Source: Labyrinthula sp. Ha
Taxonomy: Eukaryota; Sar; Bigyra; Labyrinthulida; Labyrinthulaceae
DNA: 64,000 nucleotides
Direction: 5' to 3'
Assembly: GCA_015227615.1 (NCBI GenBank)
Contig: JAALGZ010000002.1
Coordinates: 1,364,001 to 1,428,000, forward strand
Made by a program: the position numbers and the translations under genes
Shown here: positions 46,603 through 57,578 of the stretch, in pieces
Position numbering within the stretch: position 1 is the stretch's first letter
How the letters are laid out: every line of letters begins with the position of its first letter
The notes under the pieces: generated by a model
Databases searched by the model: none
What the model saw: only the letters and a program-made list of their open reading frames with translations
What the model was told of the DNA's origin: nothing

Positions 46603-48294
46603 TTACACTGTTTTTTGTAGTAGCATCGGTTTTTCTTGATCCTTACCAGTTCCCATTGGTAAATTAAGTATTTCCTCAGAATATAGAAAACTCTGAAGCG
46701 CTTTTCTGGTCAGCATTGGATTATGATCTGCTAGTGTCTGTACAATCCCAGTATCCAAACTCATTTCTTTCAACATTGCTTCAACTTCAACAGAGTTCTG
46801 AGGAGTTTGTGGTGCTTTCGGAGCAAAGTGGATCTGGTTCTCAATATGTCGAAGCTGAACATCTGTACTCCTTTGGATAAATGGAATTGGAGGAACAAGA
46901 GGAGCAAACTCTTTGTTGTAGACGAATCTCCAACTCGCAACTCTTTCCTTGGCTAATTTCTCGTCAAACCACTGGACAAACTTCTCATCCCCAACTGGAG
47001 TTGCACCAAAAGTTACCAAACCGTCAATCTTGTACCCATTCGCTAACAAATCCGCAGCAAATAACTGGGCTAATCCACCTCCCAAAGAGTGTCCAGTGAT
47101 GTAAACTTTATAATTTAGCTGGTTCAAGTACCTGACTAACTCAAGTGGTGTTAAATAAACTGGAGTTCTTTCATCTGCAAAAGCGAAAGGCTCACTGAAT
47201 TTGAAGAGTTTTGTAGAGCGATTTACTTCAAGTGAATAAATTGTTCTGGCTTTAGTTTGATGATGATTGGTATCAAATGTCTCAAAGTGTTCCAAACGAA
47301 AATCAAGCGATGTTAGCATTTGTCTCAACACTTCAAATTGGGTACCCCGAAAAGCAAGTACCGCGTACCTTTGCGGAGCATTGATGAAAGCGTTCATACT
47401 GGTTCCTGATTGACCAGTATTAAGCTCAAAAACTCTTGTTCCCACGACAAAGCCTCTTTTTCTTGCAAATTCAATATCTGACATTTTAGAGTAGGTCATT
47501 ACGGAGTACAGCAAGCAAGTCAAAGCAATCTGCAGTCTCCTGTCGTGCAAAGGTGGTTTCTCGGTTCCATCACTTCTAAAACTGGTTGACTCACAATCAC
47601 TTTCATTATCCGTTTTCCCATTAATCACGGCTTGCATTCTGGATTTTTCTCTCGAAAGAAATGGGACATCGGCATCGTTCACATCGTACTCCAGGGATTG
47701 GTTGTCTCCAGAAAGAAATCTTCCCTCTGCAGATTTCTTCTCTTCAATTCTAGCTTTCTTTTCTTCCACTCTTTTAACAGGTCCGAGACTCATCGCTTCT
47801 GGGAAATAAATATTTCTGGGATCAGATGTCATTCCTGTTCCCATTTCATGCCCAACAATATCGGATCCGTTCATCGTCTGCAGGAAGAAGAAAAATCTGT
47901 ACGCTTCTCTTCTAGATGGCTGTCCGTACATAACTCCACAGTACACAATGGAAATGTCTGCAATCATCAGTGTTAGAGGATCATTGATCATCGGCTGATT
48001 CAACAAACTCGTACCCGCAGCCAAACCCTGCCTGGCGATGGGTGGCATGTAGTTAAAAACTTGCATTAACGCTCTGCAGTCGAACCATCTATTCATTGCA
48101 TAAACAGATGCTGGACTTAGCACTGTCTTCACGAAAATGTGACCTGGCCTAGTGTCAAGCAGGTAGCGAAAGTAAAAGTCAATTACTCCTCTAGTGAACG
48201 TGTCGTACGGAGGCCGAAGCACATTATCCTTTAATAGGTTCCAAGGACGAAGAAGGGTTTCTATAAAAACGGCGTAGTCTGTATAGCTGCTCAT
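46603..48294 (-). CDS. Class-3 lipase (alpha/beta hydrolase), copy B
   Basis: A 563-residue single-exon frame starts at ATG 48294. It is colinear with the lipase at 39948-41636 from the N-terminal RPPYDT, GVIDFYFRYLLDTRPGH and RQGLAAGTSLLN motifs to the C-terminal DHNPMLTRKALQSFLYSEE. The lipase core has VLAFRGT, GHSLGGG and TFGATPVGD; the catalytic-Asp position reads NKEFAPLVPP, again Glu. Protein divergence from copy A is moderate over most of the length. The ~250 bp around the serine motif (46925-47172) is nearly identical at the nucleotide level, including silent sites. Opposite orientation and position around the TTL-deacylase/mutase pair point to an inverted duplication. Confidence 0.85.
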   Translation of the reverse strand: MSSYTDYAVFIETLLRPWNLLKDNVLRPPYDTFTRGVIDFYFRYLLDTRPGHIFVKTVLSPASVYAMNRWFDCRALMQVFNYMPPIARQGLAAGTSLLNQPMINDPLTLMIADISIVYCGVMYGQPSRREAYRFFFFLQTMNGSDIVGHEMGTGMTSDPRNIYFPEAMSLGPVKRVEEKKARIEEKKSAEGRFLSGDNQSLEYDVNDADVPFLSREKSRMQAVINGKTDNESDCESTSFRSDGTEKPPLHDRRLQIALTCLLYSVMTYSKMSDIEFARKRGFVVGTRVFELNTGQSGTSMNAFINAPQRYAVLAFRGTQFEVLRQMLTSLDFRLEHFETFDTNHHQTKARTIYSLEVNRSTKLFKFSEPFAFADERTPVYLTPLELVRYLNQLNYKVYITGHSLGGGLAQLFAADLLANGYKIDGLVTFGATPVGDEKFVQWFDEKLAKERVASWRFVYNKEFAPLVPPIPFIQRSTDVQLRHIENQIHFAPKAPQTPQNSVEVEAMLKEMSLDTGIVQTLADHNPMLTRKALQSFLYSEEILNLPMGTGKDQEKPMLLQKTV

Positions 48295-49073
48295 CTTTTT
48301 GTTCTTCTGTTTTGATTTGGTTTTTGGTATCTCCTAAAGCTGGGATTCGTAGCTTGCAGTTGGGAACACTTTTTGTTCCCGCATTCTTGTGATGACGATG
48401 CTCTTAACGGATACAAGATAATGCGATATGATTGCGTGAATTTTGTAGTGCTGAATTTTGATTGGGTAGAAATTTGTGTCGTAAAAGATGTGTTTTTGGG
48501 ATTTAGAAGCGGGAAGTTTTCTTGTGTTTGGACGTTTCAGTCAAACTCAGAAATAAAAGCGGGAAGATAAAAGTGTAAATTGTAAACTGCACAAATATTG
48601 GCTATATTAGTATACATTTTTGCTTATATTTATCAGAATGAATGGAACTAACTTTAGAGCAAAAAAAAAAAAAAGTCAGATGTTTATACAATTATGTAAG
48701 ACCTTGCTTAACCTTCTGTAAAGTAAGGTTTTGTTTGAAACTAGTACAGTTTTCTATCCACACGATTTCGGGCAAGAAAATAACACAAGACAGGTAGAAA
48801 TAACTAGAAAGTAAGAAGTTTAATACAAAGTAACACGGGAGATTTCGCTGAGACGATGGACTATAACCCCCTTGGTATTAGGCACCTGATTTCATAGAAT
48901 TCATCAATATTTATTTCATTATTGTTTTTTTGATTTTGGCTTTCTATAAGAGGATGAAACTTTAATTTGTATAAAATGATTCTGATACTACTGTTTTTAT
49001 CAAATGATTATCAATATTAAATTGGACTGTGTGACTTTATTCTGAATTGCCGACAATCTGTTACTGATTTTCT
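48295..49073. other. Upstream flank of lipase B, no gene recognised
   Basis: It contains the promoter side of lipase B and an A-run of 14 bases near 48661-48674. A 65-codon plus-strand frame at 48373-48570 has no supporting motif. Confidence 0.4.
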
Positions 49074-49310
49074 GCACTGTACGAAAATCTTTAAAAACTG
49101 TCCATATGATATTGGAATAGAACAGCAATAGGATGTGGTTGGGCCATGTGGCTAACTCTTAAAACTCTTGCGTACAGTGCAAAAAAATAATAAATATTTT
49201 TTTGTTCATTTGGTAGAGGCCTTGTGACGCAGCCTTGTACTGATAATCAATTGATTAGTATTAATTAATCAAAATGGTTAAGAAATTATCAAAATCAGTC
49301 AATGAGAAAA
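49074..49310. repeat. Dispersed repeat, copy B, with fold-back
   Basis: It matches copy A at the left edge of the window (30-235) in the same orientation. Here a perfect 10-bp inverted repeat, GCACTGTACG at 49074-49083 and CGTACAGTGC at 49171-49180, brackets about 87 bp, with T- and A-runs outside. In copy A only the inner right arm (GCGTACGGTG) is visible, partly because the window starts there. It is probably a degenerate MITE or the end of a larger element; no target duplication was found. Confidence 0.55.
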
Positions 49311-49564
49311 AAATAGGCAGGTTACTTTTTAATGAATTATCAATAAATCCAGTCCGACCCTGGTAATAACATTGTACAAATAGAAAGATGAATGCAGAAA
49401 CCTCTCATTTTCAAAAAAAAAACAAAACAGGAACATCGCAGATTTTTGGCTTCCGCTTTGTGAAGAAGCTTTCAAAACAAAAACATGGTGCCTATCTTGG
49501 CAGTGAAATATATCATGAAAAAGGTTTCTATTGCCAGATAATGCAATCGAAATAAGAAGAAATA

Positions 49565-49744
49565 CTATGGGTTTCCAAGGAAAATGTCATAGCCACTGAA
49601 AGCAACGTAGCAGCGAAAGTATGTTATAAACCTTTTGATGCATCCCAAAATATCTACCTTCTGTTCGGGAAATTTTCTCTCAATATCTTGGTAAAGAGCT
49701 CTTGCACTAGCAGTGTAGCTAATGACAATGCCCAACATTACCAT
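49565..49744 (-). other. Small open frame, 59 codons, unrecognised
   Basis: ATG at 49744 to TAG at 49565. It reads like ordinary coding sequence (MVMLGIVISYTASARALYQD, then IERKFPEQKVDILG) with a hydrophobic start and a basic/acidic middle, but I do not recognise it. It lies downstream, on the same strand, of the MITE-interrupted frame at 49946-50646 and could be another exon or relic of that gene. Confidence 0.3.
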
Positions 49745-50238
49745 GAGCCTAACCTATGGAAGTTCTTGTTAATGTTCTTTGCGACTTCAAAATAGAGAGC
49801 TTGAAGCAGCTTAAGCATAAATCTCAAATGTTATTGAAGTACAATCAATTGGCAAGCTTCAGTTATATTTTCAATATCTCACAGGATTAAACGTTGTTGC
49901 CAATGACATGATAATACTGAAAAAACTATATACACAATCTGTTTGCTAATAAGAAGCTGGGGAACTTGATTCCCATAAAGTTCCAACGAAAAGGTACAAG
50001 AAGATAACTCTGGGTTTTCTGGAAGCGGTGTGTAATAACGAACCACAATATAATTTTTTTGTGAGATATTCTAGTGAAACATTCATGGGAGAAGGACATG
50101 CTATATCAGGAACTCTATTAACTCCTGTTGTAGGTGCCAAAATGGAACCAGATTTTGAAGTCATGATGCCGGAGGCAGGAAAATGTCTCCCAAGAGATAA
50201 TTTGATGAGTAGTTTCCCTTGTAAAGAGCAACATGTTG

Positions 50239-50246
50239 CCTTCGAG
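50239..50246. repeat. Target-site duplication, left (ccttcgag)
   Basis: Eight bases directly abut the MITE's left end and are repeated exactly at 50373-50380. Confidence 0.85.
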
Positions 50247-50372
50247 CAGGCGTGTTTAACGAGAGAGTTTTAACGAGAGCTTCTTGAGAAGAACTCTCTC
50301 ATTATCTCGCAAAATAAATATTTAGGTAAAATCATTCTCGAGAAGCTTTTGTTATCTCGATAAACACGCCTA
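50247..50372. mobile_element. hAT-like MITE, 126 bp
   Basis: The left end reads CAGGCGTGTTTAACGAGAGA; the reverse complement of the right end reads TAGGCGTGTTTATCGAGATA. The ends are an inverted repeat extending inward to a shared AGCTTCT(C/T)GAGAA block. An exact 8-bp duplication (ccttcgag) flanks the element. The size, the absence of coding capacity, the CAG/TAG-type termini and the 8-bp duplication identify a non-autonomous hAT element. The intact duplication indicates a comparatively recent insertion. Confidence 0.85.
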
Positions 50373-50380
50373 CCTTCGAG
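50373..50380. repeat. Target-site duplication, right (ccttcgag)
   Basis: Exact copy of 50239-50246 next to the right end of the MITE. Confidence 0.85.
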
Positions 50381-50646
50381 TAACCAATGTAACCCAGCAT
50401 CCATATTCTGCCAAACATCAAATAGAAAAAGGAAACTAATGTTTCATTCCCAGCTGACCATATTGCACCAAAGATTTCCTGTATAGAAATATTGGTACAA
50501 AGTTTATTTGGATGTTCTATATACAATCTAAACCTTGTCCCAAATAACTGTTTAAGCATATGAATGATATATAGAAAAGCATATAAGAAGGAAGCAAAGA
50601 TAAATGTATAAAATAAGAAGCACTGAGTTCTTATTGAAATTGACAA

Positions 50647-53230
50647 ATGATAAATGGCTTCAATTCAGAAAATAATCCGACAAATAGGCTGAAATCAGTT
50701 GATACTACTAGTTTTTGGATATAACAACTACCTGTTGAAGCATCGCATTATTGGCGACATGGAGTTTTTAAAGTTGAATTGTCTACACTAAGGTTTCTTC
50801 ATACTACTGATGCTTAACTTATCAGTAAAGCTATCGGCAATATAACAAATGTTAACAAAGTTTCAGTTCATGTTTAGATCTGAAACATATTAATTAATTC
50901 AGTAGCTTATACGGTCTAACCGATACTCTACACAAATGGCAGTCCTCGAAGAAAAGAAAGCTAAGATTGCATACCACATGATATAGGAAAAGTTCGGCAA
51001 CAACTCTATGAACAGTTGCTTAAGATAATTCATTCAGCCAATGACCAGGTATTACCACTTCAAAAATCTAAAACAGTGTGCTTAAGCGTTGTACTGAAAC
51101 AGAAAATACACAACTGTTCTTAGGAAAGGTGCTAGGTCATTTGTGTTACTGGTACCTGGAAGATCAAATGCTCCATGATTAAATACCCAAAATTATCGAA
51201 AGATCTGTATTCATGATGCATGGATTTCACCTATGAGATATCATGAAAGGTATAAACTTTGAAAAGTAAAATTTAACTTCCGGATTGTGGATACAGCATG
51301 TAACCCTATTCTTGTAAAATGTTCAGGTATACAAGCTGAATGCTAAAAAGTCTAGTTAAGTGCCCAAAGATGTTTATAGGAAAAGAAACAGCAAGTGGTC
51401 ATTGTATTTCCATTTCATTTGAAAATGAGATGATGGAGTGCCTACAAGAAGATGAAGCTTCTGGCGTGCTCATAGATCTGTTTCCGGCTGATACTAGCTA
51501 AAAATTCTGACTGCTTATAATTTGAAAATTACACTTACTGAAGCCTAGCTACATTGAATAAAGTACGTTTAACACGTGTAATTACTATGAAGAACATTTC
51601 TTAAGATTTGATGCAATCGTTGTAATATCTAGCCGCATAAAAATACAAACTAAAAAGAAGTCAGACGTTATGCTCCTCAAAAGCACGATGATACATTGCT
51701 CCCTCACAAAGTTAAGTAGACTATATCTTAGTGCCTTAAACAAAAACTATGCAAATGACGAATGCTGAAGTGTCATTCATTAGTGCACCATGATATCTAT
51801 TCAAAAGTTGTAGTAGTAGTAGTGTTAAGATGGTGCTTGTGATGGAATTAAACACCAGAAATTAATTCCTGTAAGTAATGTATCTTGGCTTATGCTACCA
51901 TTCATTTGAACTAAAGAATCATCATGAGGCTACTAAGAGAATGCAAATTTAATATGAGCAGTCTAAAGGCTAAAGCTATTATGGTAATTGATTTAGCATA
52001 GCATCTCGGTAGTTTGTTGTTTCGCAAGGCTAAAGATATCTTAACTGTATTTACTCTAATAATGGAGCTTTCAAGAAAAATAAATGTGAATAAACAAGCA
52101 TATTCGGAAGAAGTTGTATTCACCTTTCCAGAAAATTTCGTCAGCAAGGAAACAAATTTTAATAAATCGGGTAAGTGAAAGTATGGTACAACATTATAGG
52201 TTAATGTAGAATTACATGGTTTTTCTCATTCCTCTACTGTTGACAATAATTTGGTAAGTTATGTTATTCTACTATCTTGGATCAACTAATATAGTCTAAG
52301 ATCAAATAGTTAATATATCCCACTTGTAATAAAAACAATGATACAGTACCATTCAAATGTGTGAAGTAAATTCAGAGCACTAGTAGGTTTTGTAACTTGC
52401 GTAGGAGTGTTTGCTAGTTGCAGGGAAAGGCAAAGGTTGTATATAGTTTTTTTACGTTTGCACCTTGTTTATAGAAAAATATATACAAGATCATTCTTTT
52501 ACTGACAAATAGGAATGAATTTAACAAGATATTGCTTATTAAACCTCAAAGTATTGAGTCATAAGAGAGCATGAGTGTAACTGAATACGTAATTTACCCA
52601 AACAATGTAAAATGAAGGTATATCTCTTACAGAACTTTTACATCCATGTTCGCTTATATTTAAGAATTTCAAAGATATAAATGTCTTTCAGCTTCGTTAA
52701 ATAAAAAAACAGTACTAAATCAAATCTTTCTGGAAGCTACGTGCTGAGTATCCGTAATATAATTCAATTCTTCATGATTTAAGAGATTGCATAAACTTCT
52801 ATATTATTGCGCTAGAATTTTCGCGCTTTTTAAAAAAACACAAAATATTAAAGTTTTGTATTTTCTAATTATCACAAAACTGATTACCACAAAGGTACCA
52901 AGCATTTGGACAAAGTTAACTCAATTTTTCTAGCCCGCCGTAATGTATTGTTCAAATGAAGTTTGTGAGGGCAAGCTAGTTGAGATCACTATCCTACACC
53001 AAAAAGAATAGTTGTCTAAGTAAATATGCAATATGTATATAATATTATCACTATGTATATTATTATGAGACCGGGTCTTTCTTTTCGTGTTAGGTCTGAC
53101 AATGTAGTAGGTTAAAAAACTGTGCTAGCAATACGAGAATCACCCAAAATGCTAATCCATGTGCATCAATTGAAAAGCTAAAGAAAAGTAACAAGAATAG
53201 ATATTCGTCCCTATACTCCTTCTACGCAAA
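50647..53230. other. 2.6-kb stretch with possible coding relics
   Basis: No gene is called. Two plus-strand pieces look more coding-like than the background: about 53 codons starting at an ATG near 51340 (MLKSLVKCPKMFIGKE, ending LIDLFPADTS), and a piece near 52030-52180 (DILTVFTLIMELSRKINVNK). Neither is recognised. The last ~100 bp are the 5' flank of the INCENP gene. Confidence 0.3.
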
Positions 53231-55885
53231 ATGACCGAAACCAAGAAATCTAGAATATCTGATGCAACAAAAGAAAAGGTCATTAATTTTGTGAACTCTA
53301 TGAAAAACAGTACCAGGGAATTCGAGGAGGCCCATATGCGACAGCTAGAATTTGACAAGAGAGATGCATGTTTTCTTGAACAAACCGCCTTGGAAATAAT
53401 AAGTGCGGAAATTGATAGATATTTTGAAACGTGCTATTCAAATCTTATGTCTAAGAAAACAACAAGTTTTTCAATACCTTCTATAGTGCCTAATTTGAGA
53501 TTATTACGTCAAGAAATACAAAGCAAAACAGAAGCTGCAGAAAGGTCCGTTAAGAAAACGGCTACATTGGCCACAACAATTAAAAGAAAACCCAAAAGAA
53601 AAGACAACATAGACAAAAAGATGATTGAAACTCTTCGAAGGAGCACAAGAAAGCGAAAACCAGTTGAGAAATTTGTCCCTGGTGCAAATAAGTTGGAGCT
53701 ATCCTTACTACCAGTTAAGAAAGCAAAAAAAAGGACGAATGCAGTGGTTCCGCAAGTGAGAAATGCTGTAGTTTTAAAAACTGATTCTGTAAAGGTTAGA
53801 GAAGTAGTTAAGCGAATAGAGAAGAAGCAGGAAGCAGTTATGAATGATGAAGACAAGTATTCGCTTGAGAACATAATGAAACTTACTATCCCGAAAATAA
53901 GGATCGAGAATAAAAAGAGGGGTTTAAAAATATATGGAAAAAAAGCTTTCTTGGCAAAACTGCTTTTTGATTATGAGCAAGAGAAGAATGAAAATGGTAA
54001 AGTTGAAACAGAAGTTGTTAAAATACAAGAACTTCCAAATATATCAAATTCACCAGAAAAAAGCAAAAAATCTCTGTGTAATAATTTCAAGGATGGCAAG
54101 GATAGTGATAAAATAGAGAAGCAAGGGGAAGAAGCTGCAAAGGTTGCTAAATTGGTTGAAACCGTGGAACAAAATGCATTTCCCGATGTCCAGAATAGAG
54201 AGGTTGAAAAAATTCTTGTTGATAAACCGGAGGATAATAAGAAGAAAATAGAGGAATCTGATATTGGAAAAGGGGAGATACATGTGACACCTGAGTCTAG
54301 TGAAGTTATGTTAGAACAAGACGAGAAGGTCGTAGCATCAAATTCTAGATTAGAAACTCTACCCGAAGTTGAAGAAGGTCTTGCTTTGTGTCAGGATTCT
54401 CCTTGTTCGAAAAGTGAACGAAATGTTCAGAAATCTCTCCCCGTGGTTCCGGATTCTCCTGTCTCTCCAATGTCAGTGGAATCTCCAGTTAGAAACAAGG
54501 AAGAAAAAAAATCGAACACAGGGCAGGGAAGAAAAACTATGGACTTCATGCACCTTATAAACTCTGTTGAACAAAATAGTTGTGCCCAAAGCGTTTTTAC
54601 TGAAGCATCAAGATCTTCGAATTTTGATGTAATTCAGCTATCCCAGGAGAAGAAATCATGCAAATCTTCAGTTGTTGATGTTGATGATACCATGCTGCTA
54701 TATACCAACGCCTTTGAGAAATCAAGGATTAATCAAGCACATACTATGGACTCACCTGCCTCAAAGAAGTTTGATGGCATGACTAAGGAAGCAGAAGAGC
54801 GACTAAACAGAAGCTCTAGTAAGTTTTACACAATCCCAGGTAGGTCATTGCAAGCATTTACCTCAACCCCCGGGAAAGAGGCTTTGGTGAAGGAATTGCA
54901 GAAGAAGGATCTGAAGCCAAGCTCTGGTTTGGAAAATACCCAGATTAGTACACCGTTTTCTCCAGCACTTGATGAAAATACTTATCCGCCAATTACACCA
55001 AACACCCCCTTCTCTGCAGTACGAGATAGCATTGTGAAGCCTAAGAAAACTTCAATCTGCCTCTTAAGTGCTAAGAAGCTTAAGGTTGATGTCAGTGCGC
55101 TGGAACAGTTCAAAGAAAATGAAAAACTTGCTGCTGAAAGTATTCAAATGGAGGAGAGCACTCTTAATAAGAACTGGAACGAAACTCCTGCTAGTCCAAA
55201 AGAACTTTCAAGGGATGAACTTCTAAAGCAAATGCAAAGTAAACCACTTGCTGCGAGACTTGTGAATGTCGACTTAGCTGCTGAGGAAAAGAAAAAGGAT
55301 TTGACAGCTAAAGAAGCTAAATCAAAGAAGGTGAACAGAATTCCTGCAATAGAAAGGGCAAAAATTGCACGAATAAAACAAGAGGAGAGAGAAAGGTTGA
55401 GAAAAGAAAGGCGGGAACGTTTCCAAAAGGAAAAGGATCAGAAACTACAAAAATCGAAGTTAGGAAAAACTGGAACAGCTTTGGATAGGAAAGTTTCTTT
55501 GAAGAAAAAATTTAAACTTAAAGCTAAACGTAGCTTTGATGAGTGGGAGAGCAGATCAGTTTCAAGCTTTTGTAGCGATGAAGAGGAGTATCCTCGAAAG
55601 GCATACCCTGCCTGGTGCAAGACAGTGAATACAGTTCAATACTGCAAGTTACATGAGTTCCATCCTGAAGAACTGAGCAGTAATGAATACCCTGACCTTG
55701 AATTAATCTTCGACTTACAAGGAAGGAGGTACCGCGAAAGAACAAGCTCCGCAAAATGGGATAAAGATGAGTACAAAGAGAAAAAACGTGAAGCGCTCAA
55801 CTCGAACAAACTGCGATTAGCAAATACCGCCACTTCAAGATCAAGAAATTTCCTGACTTCTTTGTTTTACAAATCTGATACATAA
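53231..55885 (+). CDS. INCENP: INCENP-like inner centromere protein
   Basis: An 884-residue single-exon frame starts at ATG 53231. The decisive part is the C-terminus: an IN-box of residues about 792-843 with YPAWCKT, HEFHPEEL, DLELIFD and the RTSSAKW segment, which carries the Aurora-phosphorylated TSS motif. This is the Aurora-kinase-activating region of INCENP, the scaffold of the chromosomal passenger complex at centromeres and the spindle midzone. It is preceded by a long Lys/Glu/Arg-rich single-helix-like stretch (about 690-780) typical of the family. A small SAP-like segment lies at about 209-249 (KYSLENIMKLTIPKIR, GLKIYGKKAFLAKLL). Several SP and TP sites (PDSPVSP, PITPNTPF) suggest CDK phosphorylation. 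The N-terminal centromere-targeting region is not recognisable by eye. It converges on the GMP synthase gene, 59 bp between stop codons. Confidence 0.85.
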   Translation: MTETKKSRISDATKEKVINFVNSMKNSTREFEEAHMRQLEFDKRDACFLEQTALEIISAEIDRYFETCYSNLMSKKTTSFSIPSIVPNLRLLRQEIQSKTEAAERSVKKTATLATTIKRKPKRKDNIDKKMIETLRRSTRKRKPVEKFVPGANKLELSLLPVKKAKKRTNAVVPQVRNAVVLKTDSVKVREVVKRIEKKQEAVMNDEDKYSLENIMKLTIPKIRIENKKRGLKIYGKKAFLAKLLFDYEQEKNENGKVETEVVKIQELPNISNSPEKSKKSLCNNFKDGKDSDKIEKQGEEAAKVAKLVETVEQNAFPDVQNREVEKILVDKPEDNKKKIEESDIGKGEIHVTPESSEVMLEQDEKVVASNSRLETLPEVEEGLALCQDSPCSKSERNVQKSLPVVPDSPVSPMSVESPVRNKEEKKSNTGQGRKTMDFMHLINSVEQNSCAQSVFTEASRSSNFDVIQLSQEKKSCKSSVVDVDDTMLLYTNAFEKSRINQAHTMDSPASKKFDGMTKEAEERLNRSSSKFYTIPGRSLQAFTSTPGKEALVKELQKKDLKPSSGLENTQISTPFSPALDENTYPPITPNTPFSAVRDSIVKPKKTSICLLSAKKLKVDVSALEQFKENEKLAAESIQMEESTLNKNWNETPASPKELSRDELLKQMQSKPLAARLVNVDLAAEEKKKDLTAKEAKSKKVNRIPAIERAKIARIKQEERERLRKERRERFQKEKDQKLQKSKLGKTGTALDRKVSLKKKFKLKAKRSFDEWESRSVSSFCSDEEEYPRKAYPAWCKTVNTVQYCKLHEFHPEELSSNEYPDLELIFDLQGRRYRERTSSAKWDKDEYKEKKREALNSNKLRLANTATSRSRNFLTSLFYKSDT

Positions 55886-55944
55886 GTGCCATAGAACAAC
55901 GCCTGTGTTAATCCATTAACTGAGAACGGATTACATATACCTTA

Positions 55945-57578
55945 TTATTCCCATTCTATAGTTGCTGGAGGTTTAGATGAAATATCATAGCAAACTCTAT
56001 TGACGCCTTGCACTTCATTTATAATTCTGCTACTTATCTTAGCCTGCAGTTTATAATCCATTCTGTACCAATCAGCTGTCATAAAATCATCTGTAGTAAC
56101 GCAGCGAACACACACTACATTTTCATAAGTACGTCCATCACCCATGACACCAACGCTATTAACTGGAAGAAGAACACAAAAAGCTTGCCCAATATCGTCG
56201 TACACTCCAGCATTCTCAATCTCCTGGATTAGTCTTGCATCGCATTCTCTCAGAACATCACATCTTTTCTTAGTCACCTCACCAAGAACTCTGATGGCTA
56301 ATCCAGGACCAGGAAAAGGATGGCGCATCACACTACGTTTGTGCATTCCCATGAACGAGCCAAGTTCCCTTACTTCATCTTTAAACAAAAGTCTCAAGGG
56401 CTCAATCAGCTTCAATTTCATCCTCTCTGGCAATCCACCAACATTGTGATGGGTCTTAATTGTAGCTGAAGGTCCTTTGTAGGAAACAGATTCGATCACA
56501 TCAGGATACAGAGTACCTTGCAAAAGAAACTTAATTTCAACATTTTTCTCTGCCGAAATTCTCTTTGCCTCTTCTTCAAAAATTTTAATAAATTCACCTC
56601 CTATGATCTTTCTCTTCTTTTCTGGATCGGTAATTCCTGAAAGCGCAGACAGAAATCTGTCACCCGCATTCACGGTTGTAAGATCTATACCAACTTTGTT
56701 CTTTAAACGGTTCTCCACTTCCTTGGCTTCATTTTTCCGTAGTAATCCATTATCAACAAAAATAGCATGAAATTTTTCTCCTATTGCTTTATGCAGTAAG
56801 ACAGCTGCAACTGAAGAATCGACACCTCCACTAACCGCACCAATAACATGACCACCTACATTATTATTACAAAAAAACTTAATTTACCAGATTCAGCTAC
56901 TTGTTTTCGTATTTCATTAACAAAATTTTCTTCAATGTGACCTGCGTCCCAAGTTTCTTCAACTTCACAAACCAAATGAGCAAAATTTTCAAGCAGTTGT
57001 TTTCCAAATTGTGTATGACTAACTTCTGGATGAAACTGCACAGCATATATTTTTTTGGACATATTTTCAATCATCGCAAATGGGGAACTAGATGTAACTG
57101 CAAGTGGTTGAAACCCATCTGGAAGAGACTCAACCCGATCTCCATGTGACATCCATACCTGACTTTTCTCAGGGACAGATTTAAGCACCAAAGTATCAAC
57201 TTCCTGTCCGAATGACGTGTCAAGTTCTGCAAAGCCATACTCTCTACGATCTGCTGGTTGAACAACTCCCCCGAAATGATGAACGATTTCTTGCATCCCG
57301 TAACAAATACCAAAGATAGGAATTTTTGCTTCTTCTACCCAGTTCCATATTTCTGGATTCAAATGCGGTGAGTTTTCATCGTACACTGAACTTGGGCCTC
57401 CTGCGAGGATTAATCCACAAGTTTTGTCATCCTTTAATTCAGTTGCTGATGCGGTAGACGGATAAAGCTGGCAGAACACGTGCTTTTCTCGAAGTCTTCG
57501 GGCTATTAGGTGACTGAATTGTGAGCCAAAGTCAATAACAGCTATTTGGTTACGTTTCTCTCTTTCTTTTCCATCCAT
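55945..57578 (-). CDS. guaA: GMP synthase (glutamine-hydrolysing), two exons
   Basis: Exon 1 is 57578-56888 and exon 2 is 56855-55945, giving 533 residues. I start at ATG 57578 because upstream in-frame codons contain only TTG. Residues 1-200 are the class-I glutamine amidotransferase: GICYGMQ with Cys92, and QFHPEVSHT with His183 and Glu185. The ATP pyrophosphatase follows, with the loop SGGVDSS (about 239-245) created across the 32-nt intron, and FVDNGLLR. The C-terminal dimerisation domain ends in the canonical [13 protein letters not shown]. The enzyme converts XMP, glutamine and ATP to GMP in de novo purine synthesis. The length is that of bacterial and yeast enzymes, without the long insert of animal GMPS. 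Confidence 0.95.
56856..56887 (-). other. 32-nt intron in GMP synthase
   Basis: On the minus strand it begins GTAAATTAAG and ends AATAATAATGTAG. Its removal joins QVAESG to [14 protein letters not shown] with no loss of conserved residues, so the splice sites are well supported by protein conservation. Confidence 0.92.

Larger units (their letters stand above)
49946..50646 (-). pseudogene. Former membrane-protein frame interrupted by a MITE
   Basis: Two minus-strand open pieces, 50646-50373 and 50238-49946, are in frame with each other once the 126-bp MITE (50247-50372) and one copy of its 8-bp target duplication are removed, running GYIGYSK directly into ATCCSLQG. The N-terminal part has a hydrophobic segment (about 10-28) and a second around FFYLMFGRIWMLGYIGY, faintly like a MAPEG-type membrane protein (NETL...P, GRIW..GYIGY). 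The remainder is unrecognised. Whether the frame was ever a gene is an inference from its openness across the repaired junction. Confidence 0.45.
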
